Assembly: GCF_026262645.1 (NCBI RefSeq)
Contig: NZ_SHNO01000001.1
Location: forward strand, 124,001 to 188,000
Source: Candidatus Marimicrobium litorale
Lineage (GTDB): Bacteria; Pseudomonadota; Gammaproteobacteria; Pseudomonadales; Halieaceae
DNA: 64,000 bases
Reading direction: 5' to 3'
Below are positions 17,773-27,199 of the stretch, piece by piece (the first letter of the stretch is position 1; each line of letters begins with the position of its first letter). The position numbers were made by a program, and so were the translations under genes. Below the pieces are notes generated by a model that did no database searches, was not told the DNA's origin, and worked only from the letters and a program-made list of their open reading frames with translations.

Positions 17773-18672
17773 TTGGATAACACTGTGCAAAAGTTTCTCG
17801 AGGCTGACCTCACTTTATTTGCCGTCCCGCTTTACCTGCTGGCGGTGCTGCTGGAGATGCGCTGGTCAAGGCAGCAGGGCTTGGGCCTGTATCACGGCGC
17901 CGATACAAGGGCGTCACTGGCTATGGGGCTGCTGGCAGTGCTGGTAGAGCTCCTCCCGAGGATGTTGGCCATTCTCGTCATGGTCAAATTGCACGAGATC
18001 AGTCCGCTTCGTGATGTAGTGCAGTACCAGTGGTGGGCGTGGGTGCTGCTGTTTTTTCTTGATGATTTTAGTTACTACTGGTTTCATCGGAGTAATCATG
18101 AAATTCGGTTGTTCTGGGCGGGGCACGTGAATCATCACTCCTCTCGCAGTTTGAACTATGCGACTGCGCTGCGTCAGGGGGTGGGCGAACGCGTGCACAA
18201 GTTTCTGTTTTGGTTGTGGTTGCCGCTGCTGGGGTTTGATCCGGCAATGATTATTACCATGATTAGTCTCAACTTGTTTTATCAATTTTGGATTCACACG
18301 ACAGCAATCGATCGCCTACCCAACTGGTTCGAGAATATCTTCAACACACCGTCTCATCATCGGGTGCATCACGCGTCGAATGTGCGGTACCTCGATCGTA
18401 ATCACGGGGGGGTACTAATTATCTGGGACAGGTTTTTCGGTACGTTTAGTCAGGAGGTTGCCGAGGAGCCCGTAGTTTACGGTCTGACTTCAAATCTTGA
18501 GTCCGACGACATCGTGACGGTGGCGCTGCACGAGTACCGTATGTTGTGGCGGGATGTGCGGCGTGCTGGTCACTGGCGTGAAAAGTGGCGCTATTTGTGG
18601 CTGGCGCCAGGCTGGAGTCACGACGGGCCCGACAAGCGTGCCAATACGCTTCGCCGACGCAGCACCAGATAG
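17773..18672 (+). CDS. Sterol desaturase/fatty acid hydroxylase family protein
   Basis: A 299-residue membrane di-iron hydroxylase. The three histidine clusters of the superfamily are present: HRSNHE (about 105), HVNHHSS (about 118) and HHRVHHASN (about 197), plus DRNHGG. Four or so hydrophobic helices anchor it in the inner membrane. The frame opens with TTG at 17773; a GTG at 17785 is an alternative start, and neither has a strong ribosome-binding site. Substrates in bacteria include sterols, fatty acids, ether lipids and carotenoids; this one is not assignable. Monocistronic. Confidence 0.88.
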   Translation: MDNTVQKFLEADLTLFAVPLYLLAVLLEMRWSRQQGLGLYHGADTRASLAMGLLAVLVELLPRMLAILVMVKLHEISPLRDVVQYQWWAWVLLFFLDDFSYYWFHRSNHEIRLFWAGHVNHHSSRSLNYATALRQGVGERVHKFLFWLWLPLLGFDPAMIITMISLNLFYQFWIHTTAIDRLPNWFENIFNTPSHHRVHHASNVRYLDRNHGGVLIIWDRFFGTFSQEVAEEPVVYGLTSNLESDDIVTVALHEYRMLWRDVRRAGHWREKWRYLWLAPGWSHDGPDKRANTLRRRSTR

Positions 18673-18988
18673 GCGCAGGCATGGGCTAAACTCGACCCCG
18701 GGTATTGAGGGTGATTCGAACCGGCAAAGGCAATTGTTCAACGTGTCATTGGGCAGAGGTTCACTCCCCCATACGCAGCTACCTGGTCTGTCACACTAGC
18801 GCCGTTCATCGCGCAGCGTATCGAACACAAGAGGGCCTCAGCCACGGGCAGTAGCTCAGGTCGCATGTTTTGCGGTACGGAGGCTTCGCGCCCCGTTGTG
18901 TTCTGCGATCGATTCCCTAATTACTGGGATATGTATTTTAGAAGGGATAAAAGCTTAATGCTTCCGTCAGGCCGGCGGCGAATTCTCT
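18673..18988. other. Intergenic stretch between convergent genes, nothing recognised
   Basis: No coding frame is convincing. A TTCGAACC-like string near 18715 recalls a tRNA T-loop but no cloverleaf can be built around it. No clear terminator with a T-run was seen for either flanking gene. Confidence 0.4.
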
Positions 18989-19990
18989 TTAAGCAGGCTG
19001 CTCGCGCTTGAGGGGTATCAGAACGTGTTCGGTATAGAGCTTGAGACAACGCCATGCCCGGTCTAGTGGCATGCCGCCAATAAGTGGGTGAATAGCGGCA
19101 AAAAAATCTTTTCGCTCACGGTGGCGTTTGATGCACTCAGCCGGTGTGATGATCTCGTAACGTTTTTCTGCCCGCAGAGCGTCGACAGAATCGCTGTTGA
19201 ATTCCAGTGGCCGGTTTACACCCTCTGTTTTCCAGCTGCTGTATTCAATGACTTCATTGAGAAAGTACGTTCCTAATTCTTTCCACGCTTCGTCCGGTTG
19301 GTCGTGAATGAACAGCACAGAGAAGTCCGCCGGAGGGGAGTGCGTAAATCCCTTCTTGCCATAATGTTTAAGCTGTTCAAAATAGTAGGCCTCTAGCTCT
19401 GGCTCAGCTACTGGCGGCGCAAAAGGAAGGCCGAAGCGTGCTGCGCGTCTGGCCGCGGGCTTACTCATGCCGCCTACGAGGAAAACGGGGTGGGGTCTGC
19501 TGAAGGGCTTGGGTGTAACGTTGACCAGTTTGCCCTTGTAGTCAAAAGGCGCGTCTTGCCAAGCCTGCAGCAGAGTTTCCAGCACGTGGTCCATCCACTT
19601 TCCGCGCTCTGCAAAGGGCTTGTTGGCGATATGGTATTCGACCTCGCGATAGCCCATGCCCGCAACAAAATTTAGGCGACCCTCACTGAGGAGATCCACA
19701 ACAGCGATATCCTCCGCCAGGCGAATCGGGTCGTAGAGAGCGACCAGCAGTGCCATGACGCCGATACTGCACTGTTCTGTGCGCCCGGCAATAGCGGAGG
19801 CCATGGTGAGAGGTGAAGGCAGCCAGCCGTTATCCGCCACATGGTGCTCCTCCACATTCACACTGGAGAAGCCACTACGGTCGGCGTACTCGGCCATATC
19901 GAGCGCTGTTCGATAACGCAGTGAACGCTGTGCGGGGTCGGCTTCGGCCCCGGTAAGGTTCAGGCGCAGATTAGCGCTAATATTCAGCAC
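18989..19990 (-). CDS. LLM-class flavin-dependent oxidoreductase
   Basis: 333 residues from a GTG at 19990, ten bases past the end of the upstream amidohydrolase gene. The open frame extends further 5' but there it only shadows that gene. The luciferase-like barrel shows AEYADRSGFSSVNVEEHHV, GVMALLVALYDPIRLAEDIA and GRLNFVAGMGYREVEY, all typical of bacterial-luciferase-like monooxygenases. It is very probably cotranscribed with the amidohydrolase, which suggests sequential action on one organic substrate. Cofactor and substrate unknown. Confidence 0.85.
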   Translation of the reverse strand: MLNISANLRLNLTGAEADPAQRSLRYRTALDMAEYADRSGFSSVNVEEHHVADNGWLPSPLTMASAIAGRTEQCSIGVMALLVALYDPIRLAEDIAVVDLLSEGRLNFVAGMGYREVEYHIANKPFAERGKWMDHVLETLLQAWQDAPFDYKGKLVNVTPKPFSRPHPVFLVGGMSKPAARRAARFGLPFAPPVAEPELEAYYFEQLKHYGKKGFTHSPPADFSVLFIHDQPDEAWKELGTYFLNEVIEYSSWKTEGVNRPLEFNSDSVDALRAEKRYEIITPAECIKRHRERKDFFAAIHPLIGGMPLDRAWRCLKLYTEHVLIPLKREQPA

Positions 19991-20000
19991 AGTGCCGGCG

Positions 20001-21737
20001 TCAGGCAGCTTCCTGAGGTGCGGGCTGGGTGCCGCGGATGAGTGCACCCGGTACCGCGCCCGTGTACTCTCCATTCTCCATAATGATCTCGCCATTGACG
20101 ATGGTGGCGACGTAGCCGACCGCGCCCTGGAACATGCGCCGTCCGCCGGCGGGCAGATCAAACTCGATGCGTGGAACTTCCAGCTGCAGTTGGTCGAAAT
20201 CAATCAGGTTAAGGTCGGCTTTCATGCCCACTTCGAGTGTACCGCGATCTTGTAAACCCACGCAGCGCGCGGTGTCGCGCGTTTGCATCTTTACCACGTC
20301 CTCCAGCTGCAAGCGGTGTCCTCGCTCTCTGTCCCGAACGTAGTAGCTGAGCATCTGTGTGGGTACGCTGGCATCGCACAATACGCCACAGTGAGCACCG
20401 GTGTCCGCCAGAGAGATGACTGTCGAGTCTTCCTCCAGCAGGGCAACCTGGCGACTGAGATCGTTCGCACCGTAGCCGAAACAGGGAAAGTAGACTACGC
20501 CCTTGCCATCATTTTCCATCATCAAGTCATAGCAAAATGCCGCAGAGGAAATGCCTGCACGTTCCGCCCTTGCAGCGATGGAATCTTCGGGGGCGGGCTC
20601 GTAGTTTGGCGGGTTACCCAGTGGATATAGCTTGTCATAGCCTCCGATGATGGTATCCATAAAGTCGTCGCCCATCAGTGGCTGATCCTCTGCGAGGATA
20701 GCGTCGCGAACCTCCGGCTTGCGCAGTTCCGCCAAGCGCTCTTCATGCGACATGACTGAGAGTGGCCCATAGTTCGCATGGAAGCTGAAGGGGTTAATCG
20801 TTCCGTCCCAGCTGAGGAGGATATTGACTGGTCGCGCCCCCACGTGTGGTATGAGTTGAGCGCCTTGAGCGTTTGCCTCCCGAGCGAACGCCAATTGCTT
20901 CAGTACCCGCTCCCAGTCCTCTTCTTCTCGAAAGAAGAGAATGAAGTTGATCTGACAGTTATTATCGATAGACAGACGCTTCATCCATCCCATCTCCTCT
21001 TCCCAGTTGTTCCAGTCAGAGACCACGCCGTATATGCCTTTACCGATTTCGCCAAGCGCCTTGCCGATACCGAGGAGTTCGTCCTCGTCTGCGTACGTGC
21101 CCGGCATGGCTTCGTCCTCGCGGGTGGTGTGCAGTTCGGTACGAGATGTAGTGAAACCTAGCGCACCGGCTGCGATACCGTCCTTTACGATAGCCGACAT
21201 CGCCTTAATATCCTCGGTGGTGGCTTTCTCATTGTGCGTGCCGCGATCGCCCATGACGTAGGTTCGTACCGCGCAGTGCGGCACCTGCGCACCGACGTCG
21301 ATTGCTCGAGGCATCGCTTCAACGGCATCAAGGTATTCCGGGAACGATTCCCAGTTCCACTCGATGCCTTCGTGCAATGCCGCCCCCGGAATATCTTCGA
21401 CATCTTCCATCACCGCGATGAGGCGTTCGTGTGCCTTATCGTCAGTTGCACATGGAGCGAACCCGACACCGCAGTTGCCCATGATCAGGGTGGTAATACC
21501 GTGATTGGCTGCTGGACTGCACAGGGGGTCCCAGGTGGCCTGGCCGTCCATGTGCGAATGTACGTCGACCCAACCAGGGGTAAGAAGCTTACCCTGTGCA
21601 TCGATCTCTTTCTCGCCAGCGCCATTGAAGGCGCCCACTGCTACAATTTTTCCCGAGGACACGGCGAGATCGCCGCTGAATGTCGCTTTGCCTGTACCGT
21701 CCACGATGTGTGCGTTGCGAATGACCAGATCATACAT
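20001..21737 (-). CDS. Amidohydrolase of the D-aminoacylase / N-acyl-D-amino acid deacylase type
   Basis: A 578-residue metal-dependent hydrolase. The N-terminal composite beta-domain (DLVIRNAHIVDGTGKATFSG) leads to the metal motif VDVHSHMDGQ (about residue 58-67). Other key parts are the cysteine of MGNCGVGFAP (metal bridge in D-aminoacylases) and the aspartate in SLADTGAH. The C-terminal part DRGTLEVGMKADLNLIDFD is the standard end of this family. It is cytoplasmic, with no signal peptide. The ATG at 21737 follows GCAGGAGGGATTTATT on the minus strand. First gene of a two-gene operon with an LLM oxidoreductase. Confidence 0.88.
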   Translation of the reverse strand: MYDLVIRNAHIVDGTGKATFSGDLAVSSGKIVAVGAFNGAGEKEIDAQGKLLTPGWVDVHSHMDGQATWDPLCSPAANHGITTLIMGNCGVGFAPCATDDKAHERLIAVMEDVEDIPGAALHEGIEWNWESFPEYLDAVEAMPRAIDVGAQVPHCAVRTYVMGDRGTHNEKATTEDIKAMSAIVKDGIAAGALGFTTSRTELHTTREDEAMPGTYADEDELLGIGKALGEIGKGIYGVVSDWNNWEEEMGWMKRLSIDNNCQINFILFFREEEDWERVLKQLAFAREANAQGAQLIPHVGARPVNILLSWDGTINPFSFHANYGPLSVMSHEERLAELRKPEVRDAILAEDQPLMGDDFMDTIIGGYDKLYPLGNPPNYEPAPEDSIAARAERAGISSAAFCYDLMMENDGKGVVYFPCFGYGANDLSRQVALLEEDSTVISLADTGAHCGVLCDASVPTQMLSYYVRDRERGHRLQLEDVVKMQTRDTARCVGLQDRGTLEVGMKADLNLIDFDQLQLEVPRIEFDLPAGGRRMFQGAVGYVATIVNGEIIMENGEYTGAVPGALIRGTQPAPQEAA

Positions 21738-21924
21738 AATAAATCCCTCCTGCTACGAGGATGAAGTGTACTCATAATCGGCGGAAGCGGGCTAGTCCAT
21801 AGCGGTCGATTGAGGAGCGCGGTTTAAATTTGGATGCCAGCCCTTTTGGGCAGACAAGAAGGGGCGTATATTAATGCGCATGAGCGTGATGAAATGCAGT
21901 TACAACGATAAGTGAGTTAGAGCC

Positions 21925-23022
21925 ATGACCTTGAACCGCCGTGAATTTACCCTGTCATCCGTTGCCGCCCTCAGCACACTGGCAGCGACTCCCGTCTGGG
22001 CCATGGAGAATTCAGTCAATCGCAGGATTGTGCTGGCCTCGCGTCCCGCGGGGGCGCCAGCTGTGACGAATTTCCGTCTGGAGGAGCAAGCTGTACCAGA
22101 GCCCGCGGAGGGGGAGGTGCTCCTGCGCACCCGTTACCTGTCGCTGGACCCGTATATGCGGGGCCGCATGAATGCGGGAGAGAGCTACGCCGACCGGGTT
22201 GAGCTAGGCGAGGTCATGGTGGGTGGAACTGTCAGTGAGGTTCAGGCCTCACGCCATAGTGATTTCGCGGTTGGCGATTTGGTCAGTGCCTACTCGGGCT
22301 GGCAGGACTATGCCTTGTCCGATGGTGTCGGCTTGATGAAGCTGGATCCGCGTATTTCCAGTCCCTCTTATGCGCTGGGCGTTTTGGGTATGCCTGGCTT
22401 GACGGCCTATGTGGGTTTACTGGACATCGGAGAACCCAAGGCGGGTGACACGGTGGTGTTGGCGGCCTCCACGGGGGCAGTAGGCTCAGTGGTCGGCCAA
22501 ATCGCCAAGCTAAAGGGCTGCCGTGTGGTCGGTATTGCGGGGGCCAGGGAAAAGTGTGAGTACGCGGTCAAGGAACTGGGTTATGACGCCTGTGTCAGTC
22601 ACTATGACAGTGATATGGCGGGGCAACTGGCGCAGGCTTGTCCGGACGGTATCGACGTATACTTTGAAAATGTCGGCGGCAGTTCCTGGAATGCCGTTAT
22701 GCCGTTGTTGAATAATTTTGCCCGGGTTCCCATCTGTGGCTTGATTGCGCATTACAATCAAACCGAGCTGCCTCCGGGGCCTGACCGTCTTTCTGTCATG
22801 CAGGGTCTGATCCTGCAGCGTAGTTTAAAAATACAGGGGTTCATTATTAGTAACTATCGTCACCGCATTCCTGCTTTTATAGGCGATATGAGCCAGTGGT
22901 TGGCGGCGGGCCAGATCAGGTACAGGGAAGATGTAGTTCAGGGGCTAGAGAACGCGCCCGAGGCATTCCTTGGCTTGTTCAGTGGCGCTAATTTCGGAAA
23001 GCTGGTGGTAAAAGTCAGTTAA
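21925..23022 (+). CDS. NADP-type medium-chain reductase (CurA/leukotriene B4 dehydrogenase-like) with an apparent Tat signal peptide
   Basis: A 365-residue zinc-free MDR protein: LLRTRYLSLDPYMRGRM, nucleotide loop AASTGAVGSVVGQIAK, and FENVGGSSWNAVMPLL are family marks of curcumin/prostaglandin-type double-bond reductases. The odd part is the N-terminus, LNRREFTLSSVAALSTLAAT followed by PVWA. It has a twin arginine, a mild hydrophobic core and an Ala-x-Ala-like cleavage site, as in a Tat signal. The ATG at 22003 (MENSVNRRIV) would give a normal cytoplasmic enzyme but has no visible ribosome-binding site. The ATG at 21925 has a modest one (GAGTTAGAGCC). It probably forms an operon with the next gene. 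Confidence 0.8.
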   Translation: MTLNRREFTLSSVAALSTLAATPVWAMENSVNRRIVLASRPAGAPAVTNFRLEEQAVPEPAEGEVLLRTRYLSLDPYMRGRMNAGESYADRVELGEVMVGGTVSEVQASRHSDFAVGDLVSAYSGWQDYALSDGVGLMKLDPRISSPSYALGVLGMPGLTAYVGLLDIGEPKAGDTVVLAASTGAVGSVVGQIAKLKGCRVVGIAGAREKCEYAVKELGYDACVSHYDSDMAGQLAQACPDGIDVYFENVGGSSWNAVMPLLNNFARVPICGLIAHYNQTELPPGPDRLSVMQGLILQRSLKIQGFIISNYRHRIPAFIGDMSQWLAAGQIRYREDVVQGLENAPEAFLGLFSGANFGKLVVKVS

Positions 23023-23060
23023 CGGAGTGTCACCTGCCTTTGGTATGGAGCGCTTCTAAC

Positions 23061-23999
23061 GTGGCCAGCGCTATTGAAGTCGGTACAACGCCCTGGAACT
23101 GGGATTTATACGATGCGCCCGTCAGCTTGTGTGAGCAAGCGCAGCAGGCGGAGCGTCTGGGTTTTCACTCTTTTTGGTTGCCTGAAAATCACTTTGGTGA
23201 GCGGGGTGTGATTCCGTCGCCTCTGCTGTTGCTCGCAGCCGTTGCTGCTCGCACATCGAGCATTCGTCTTGGCACTACCTCCTTTCTATTGCCGATACGT
23301 CCGCCCTTGCTGGCAGCCGAGGATGTGGCGGTATTGGATCAACTCAGTGGTGGGCGATTGATTCTGGGCGTGGGACGGGGTCTATCGGGAGGCATGTTTC
23401 GCGCATTTGGTATCGATGCCAAAGAGAAGCGAAAGTTGTTCCGTGCCAACCTCGATATCATGCTGAGCGCATGGCGCGGAGAACCTGTGGCACTGGAAGA
23501 GGGCGGCAAGCCGTTGTTGCTTGCGCCTCTGCCACTGCAGCAGCCTGCGCCCCCGATCTGGGTCGCTGCATTTGGGCCGTTGGCGCTGCAACAGGTCGCA
23601 GCGCTTGGTATGCCTTACCTCGCATCCCCGGTAGAAACGTTGCCTGTTCTGGAAGAAAACTATCGTCTCTATCGCGAGGGGCTGGCGGCAGCAGGACACC
23701 CACCGGTGCAAACAGTACCTGTTATGCGTTCGGTATTTGTCACCGGAGATGCGGCCCTCGCCGCGCGCGCGCGAGCTTCTCTTGAACGCCTGGTGCCGAC
23801 TTCTCTGCAGGCCGCAGACAGCACAGCTGACGGCCCTGCCATTGTAGGTGATGCCGCTGCGGTGAGAGACCAACTGGCGGAATACGTGGAGCGACTGGGT
23901 ATTAGTCATCTTATCCTGCGGGGGGGTATTCCCGGGATAGAAATGCAAGATCACTTACGCAGTAATGCTGCCGTGCTAGAGATAGTGCAGAGCCTCTGA
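23061..23999 (+). CDS. LLM-class flavin-dependent oxidoreductase
   Basis: 312 residues from the GTG at 23061 (GGAG 11 bases upstream); a TTG at 23040 in the same frame is possible. Luciferase-like motifs: AQQAERLGFHSFWLPENHFG, IRLGTTSFLLPIRPPLLAA, LSGGRLILGVGRGLSGGMF. It starts 38 bases after the MDR reductase gene and reads the same way, so the two are likely cotranscribed. It is the third LLM protein in the window, and the three differ enough not to be recent duplicates. Confidence 0.85.
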   Translation: MASAIEVGTTPWNWDLYDAPVSLCEQAQQAERLGFHSFWLPENHFGERGVIPSPLLLLAAVAARTSSIRLGTTSFLLPIRPPLLAAEDVAVLDQLSGGRLILGVGRGLSGGMFRAFGIDAKEKRKLFRANLDIMLSAWRGEPVALEEGGKPLLLAPLPLQQPAPPIWVAAFGPLALQQVAALGMPYLASPVETLPVLEENYRLYREGLAAAGHPPVQTVPVMRSVFVTGDAALAARARASLERLVPTSLQAADSTADGPAIVGDAAAVRDQLAEYVERLGISHLILRGGIPGIEMQDHLRSNAAVLEIVQSL

Positions 24000-24218
24000 A
24001 AAGCTTGCGTCTTACCGGTATTTAGTGGTCTGTGTGGCGTTTTTGGACCAACTCCGGGCGTGACATGATTTGAGGATGAAGCTCATGCCCATGCTGCTTT
24101 CGGAGGCTGTCAAAAACCGGGTATCGAGCGGAAAACTTGAATAATGCCGCTGGAACATGATGAGCAGTCCGGAAATCTGTCGGTGAAGTACAGCGACTGT
24201 TGTGCGGGTGTCTTTTGA

Positions 24219-25319
24219 TCAGAGAGTGAGAACGGTCCGCAGTCCGCGACCCGCTTTCAGATCGTCGACTGCTTCGTTGATTTCTTCGATGGGGCGCTGG
24301 TTGGTCACCATGCTTTTTAAATCCAGCTGATCGCTTTCCCACAACCCGATAAGCCGTGGAATATCTTTGAGGGAATTACAGCTGCCCATTAGGCAGCCCG
24401 TCAATTTCTTTTCTGCAGTACTGAATAAGACAAAGGGGCTGATTTCGATGCTTTGATCCAGTGGAGGAGCGCCAACGCATACCGTATTGCCTCCGGAGCG
24501 TGTGGCAGCGATGCCGACTTCAACGAGCTTGGCTATTCCCGCGGTTTCGAACGCGTAATCCATTCCAATCTGATGGGTTAACGCTTGGCAGCATTCCACC
24601 AAGTCTTCGTTAAGCGGGTCAATAATGTGAGTGGCTCCGAAGGCTTTGGCCATTTCGCGTCTTTCAGCAACAGGATCCGACGCGAGAATAACAGACGCGC
24701 CGGCCAGCTTGGCACCCTGCACTGTAGCAATGCCGACACCACCCAGCCCCATCACGACGACAGTCGCACCCGTCTCAACATCAGCGGTATTAAGCACGGC
24801 GCCAATACCTGTTTGTAGCGCGCAGCCGAGCAAACCCGCAAGTTCCAGTGGCACATCCGGTGATATCTTTACCGCGCCGTTGACCGGCGTTACGACATAT
24901 TCGGCGAATGCGCCAACGCCAAGTCCACGGTAAAGAACTTCACCGTTGCGGGAGAGCCCCGTGTTGCCATCCGCGAGCGCATAGGTATAAAGGCTCGTGT
25001 TGTTTGCACAGAGCGTCGCTTCCCCGCGAACGCAAAAATAGCACGTGCCGCAGGGGGGTACTGGTGTCAACACTACGTGATCGCCCTTCGTCAGGCTGGT
25101 TACTCCGGCTCCCACGCTCTCTATGATGCCAGATGCCTCATGGCCCAATATGGTAGGTCCGAAGGCGGGCAGGCTGCCGTCGATGACGCTGAGGTCCGAA
25201 TGGCAGACGCTGCAATACTTGACTTTAACGCGAACCTCGCCCGCGCGTGGATCAATGATATCGACATTGTCGTAGAGTTGTATGGGCTTACCTGTTTCTT
25301 CGAATACCGCCGCTTTCAT
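24219..25319 (-). CDS. Zinc-dependent alcohol dehydrogenase
   Basis: 366 residues from the ATG at 25319, preceded by AGGAACGTTCT; the longer frame start lacks a ribosome-binding site. Zinc-binding MDR enzyme: catalytic zinc ligands in YCSVCHSD and GHEASG plus Cys in LLGCALQTG, and a structural zinc lobe with four cysteines (CGTCYFCVRGEATLC). The NAD loop is GLGGVGIATVQGAKL. The layout is that of class III/NDMA-type long-chain or aromatic alcohol dehydrogenases. An HSL-type hydrolase gene lies 55 bases upstream on the same strand, so an esterase that releases an alcohol followed by its oxidation is a reasonable guess. Confidence 0.92.
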   Translation of the reverse strand: MKAAVFEETGKPIQLYDNVDIIDPRAGEVRVKVKYCSVCHSDLSVIDGSLPAFGPTILGHEASGIIESVGAGVTSLTKGDHVVLTPVPPCGTCYFCVRGEATLCANNTSLYTYALADGNTGLSRNGEVLYRGLGVGAFAEYVVTPVNGAVKISPDVPLELAGLLGCALQTGIGAVLNTADVETGATVVVMGLGGVGIATVQGAKLAGASVILASDPVAERREMAKAFGATHIIDPLNEDLVECCQALTHQIGMDYAFETAGIAKLVEVGIAATRSGGNTVCVGAPPLDQSIEISPFVLFSTAEKKLTGCLMGSCNSLKDIPRLIGLWESDQLDLKSMVTNQRPIEEINEAVDDLKAGRGLRTVLTL

Positions 25320-25374
25320 AGAACGTTCCTGAGATATCGATAAATGAAGACAAGATGTCAAAGTGCCTGGTTCT

Positions 25375-26304
25375 TTAGTGCCCGAAATTGTCCTTGAGAA
25401 ACGCGATTCGCTGGAGCATGGATTCTTTCGCTATCATATTTTTTGCCATTCCGTCATAACCATGAATGGTCTGCAAGGTATCATTGCGGACTACATCAAT
25501 ACCGGCGGACGTCAGCTTGCTGGCATAGTCTTTGCCTTCATCTCTCAGTGGATCGAATTCTGCCGTCTCGACATAGCTTGGCGGAAGGCTCTGCACATCG
25601 CCAAAGCCGGGTGCGGCGTAGAGCGGCGCTTCGCCCTGAGGATAACGTGCCAGATACATCTGCCACATATTGCGGTTGGATTTCGCATTCCACAGAGGCA
25701 CGTCTTCAAATTGAGTGGCTGAGGGTGTGGAACAGGAGTTATCCATTACCGGATAGATCAGCAGTTGCGCGCAGGGCGATGTCAGGCCTGTGTCCCTCGC
25801 TTTCTGTGCGACCCCTGCGGCCAGTGCGCCACCGGCGCTATCGCCCCCTAACGCGATTCTACTGGGATCAATCCCTAATTCCTCGGCACGGTCAATTGTC
25901 CATTGCAACGCGTCATAGCTGTCATCGAAACCAAAGGGGAAAGGATGTTTTGGCCCCAGACGATAGTCCACGAACACCACGATACAACCTGCCTCTATAG
26001 CGTAGCGTTCACAGTTTTGCAGGTGAAGACTGCTATAGCTTATCCCGAAACCACCGCCGTGGTAGTAAATTAGCGCAGGCGCCAATTTATCGATAACGGG
26101 TGGTGTCATGGTCAGTATGTCTAGATGGCTACCGTCTTTCCGTTGGCAGCGATAGTTATTCACCTTTAATGAAAGTTTTCGAACTGCAAAAAAACATTGC
26201 AACCTCATCAGTAAATTTACAAGGAACATCACCGGCGCAGTGAAACCGATCGTTATCCTAGGAAACTTCCTGAAGTCAGGGTGGATGTCGTATTGCTGGC
26301 TCAT
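25375..26304 (-). CDS. Alpha/beta hydrolase of the hormone-sensitive-lipase family
   Basis: A 309-residue esterase. The oxyanion-hole motif HGGGFG (about residue 100), nucleophile elbow GDSAGG (about residue 175), acid FDPLRDEG (about 258) and catalytic His in TIHGYDGM (about 287) are all present, so the triad looks complete. A hydrophobic N-terminal segment (GFTAPVMFLVNLLMRL) could be a membrane anchor or a cap helix. It is upstream of and probably cotranscribed with the zinc alcohol dehydrogenase. The substrate is probably a short- to medium-chain ester. Confidence 0.9.
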   Translation of the reverse strand: MSQQYDIHPDFRKFPRITIGFTAPVMFLVNLLMRLQCFFAVRKLSLKVNNYRCQRKDGSHLDILTMTPPVIDKLAPALIYYHGGGFGISYSSLHLQNCERYAIEAGCIVVFVDYRLGPKHPFPFGFDDSYDALQWTIDRAEELGIDPSRIALGGDSAGGALAAGVAQKARDTGLTSPCAQLLIYPVMDNSCSTPSATQFEDVPLWNAKSNRNMWQMYLARYPQGEAPLYAAPGFGDVQSLPPSYVETAEFDPLRDEGKDYASKLTSAGIDVVRNDTLQTIHGYDGMAKNMIAKESMLQRIAFLKDNFGH

Positions 26305-26500
26305 AGTGAGATGAAGGCCCGCGTCGTTTATTGTTAGACAGCCAGAGTAACAAATGCGGTATGTTACTCAAGCTCAATTTCCCGCGTTCTTGCTTTTTCG
26401 ATGAGACAATTCCAGGTGAATTAGGATAAAATAAAGAAGAAACACCTTATCGATAGATAGTGCACGTCTAAATCACAATAAACTGGCGGGGCTTTTATAC

Positions 26501-27175
26501 GTGAAGTATTTTTTTATTCGCTTGATACGCAAAATCAACCCCTTTGCTTTTCTCTATCCAGAGGGAGACAAGGGTATCGAAGCCGTAGGTCATCGCGAGT
26601 ACATTGGCGGGAACTGGGACGAGATAGGGGCGCTACAATTTAATTTCCTTGTATCGAAAGGGCTGAAACCGGAAAGTTTTTTGCTTGATATAGCCTGCGG
26701 TTCCCTGCGGCTTGGCGTCAAGGCAATTCCCTATTTGGAGGCAGGCCATTATCTGGGTATAGAAAAAGAACCCGGGCTGGTCAAAGCGGGTTTGGAGCAA
26801 GAAATGGACCCTGTTGTGAAGGCCGAGAAAGCGCCACGCATTATTATTTCCGATTCGTTTGAATTCGCCCGCTTGGAACAGAAAGCGGATTTTGCAATGG
26901 CTCAGTCACTGTTTAGCCATTTGCCTCCGGACATGATTAATCATTGCTTTAAGAATCTGCATGCCTGTCTCGTGGACGGCGGCGCTTTTTACGCCACGTA
27001 TTTTGAGGTTACTACCGCGAGGAAAAACCCGGATAAACCGCATGACCACGGGTACTTTGCCTATACCAAGCAAGAAATGCTGGCGTTTGGAGAGGATAAC
27101 GGTTACTCCGCAGAGTACATCGGCGAATGGAATCATCCGAGAGACCAGCGTGTCGTCGAGTATCGCAAAGTCTGA
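26501..27175 (+). CDS. Class I SAM-dependent methyltransferase
   Basis: A 224-residue cytoplasmic methyltransferase. Motif I is LLDIACGSLRLGVKAI (about residue 63), followed by YLGIEKEPGLVKAG where the acidic residue binds the SAM ribose, and post-I AQSLFSHLPPDMINHCF. The GTG at 26501 has GGCGGGGCTTTT upstream. By eye the gene and its 200-base 5' flank are noticeably more AT-rich than their neighbours, a possible sign of acquisition. No substrate gene is adjacent; it converges on a nucleoside transporter gene. Confidence 0.82.
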   Translation: MKYFFIRLIRKINPFAFLYPEGDKGIEAVGHREYIGGNWDEIGALQFNFLVSKGLKPESFLLDIACGSLRLGVKAIPYLEAGHYLGIEKEPGLVKAGLEQEMDPVVKAEKAPRIIISDSFEFARLEQKADFAMAQSLFSHLPPDMINHCFKNLHACLVDGGAFYATYFEVTTARKNPDKPHDHGYFAYTKQEMLAFGEDNGYSAEYIGEWNHPRDQRVVEYRKV

Positions 27176-27199
27176 TGCATGCGTTCTGGCCTTCGCTTT

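Noticed and set aside
18705-18725. tRNA T-arm-like sequence on the minus strand (GGTTCGAATC)
   Set aside because: No acceptor, D or anticodon stem can be built around it, and a similar TTCGAACC string occurs near 16857 by chance.
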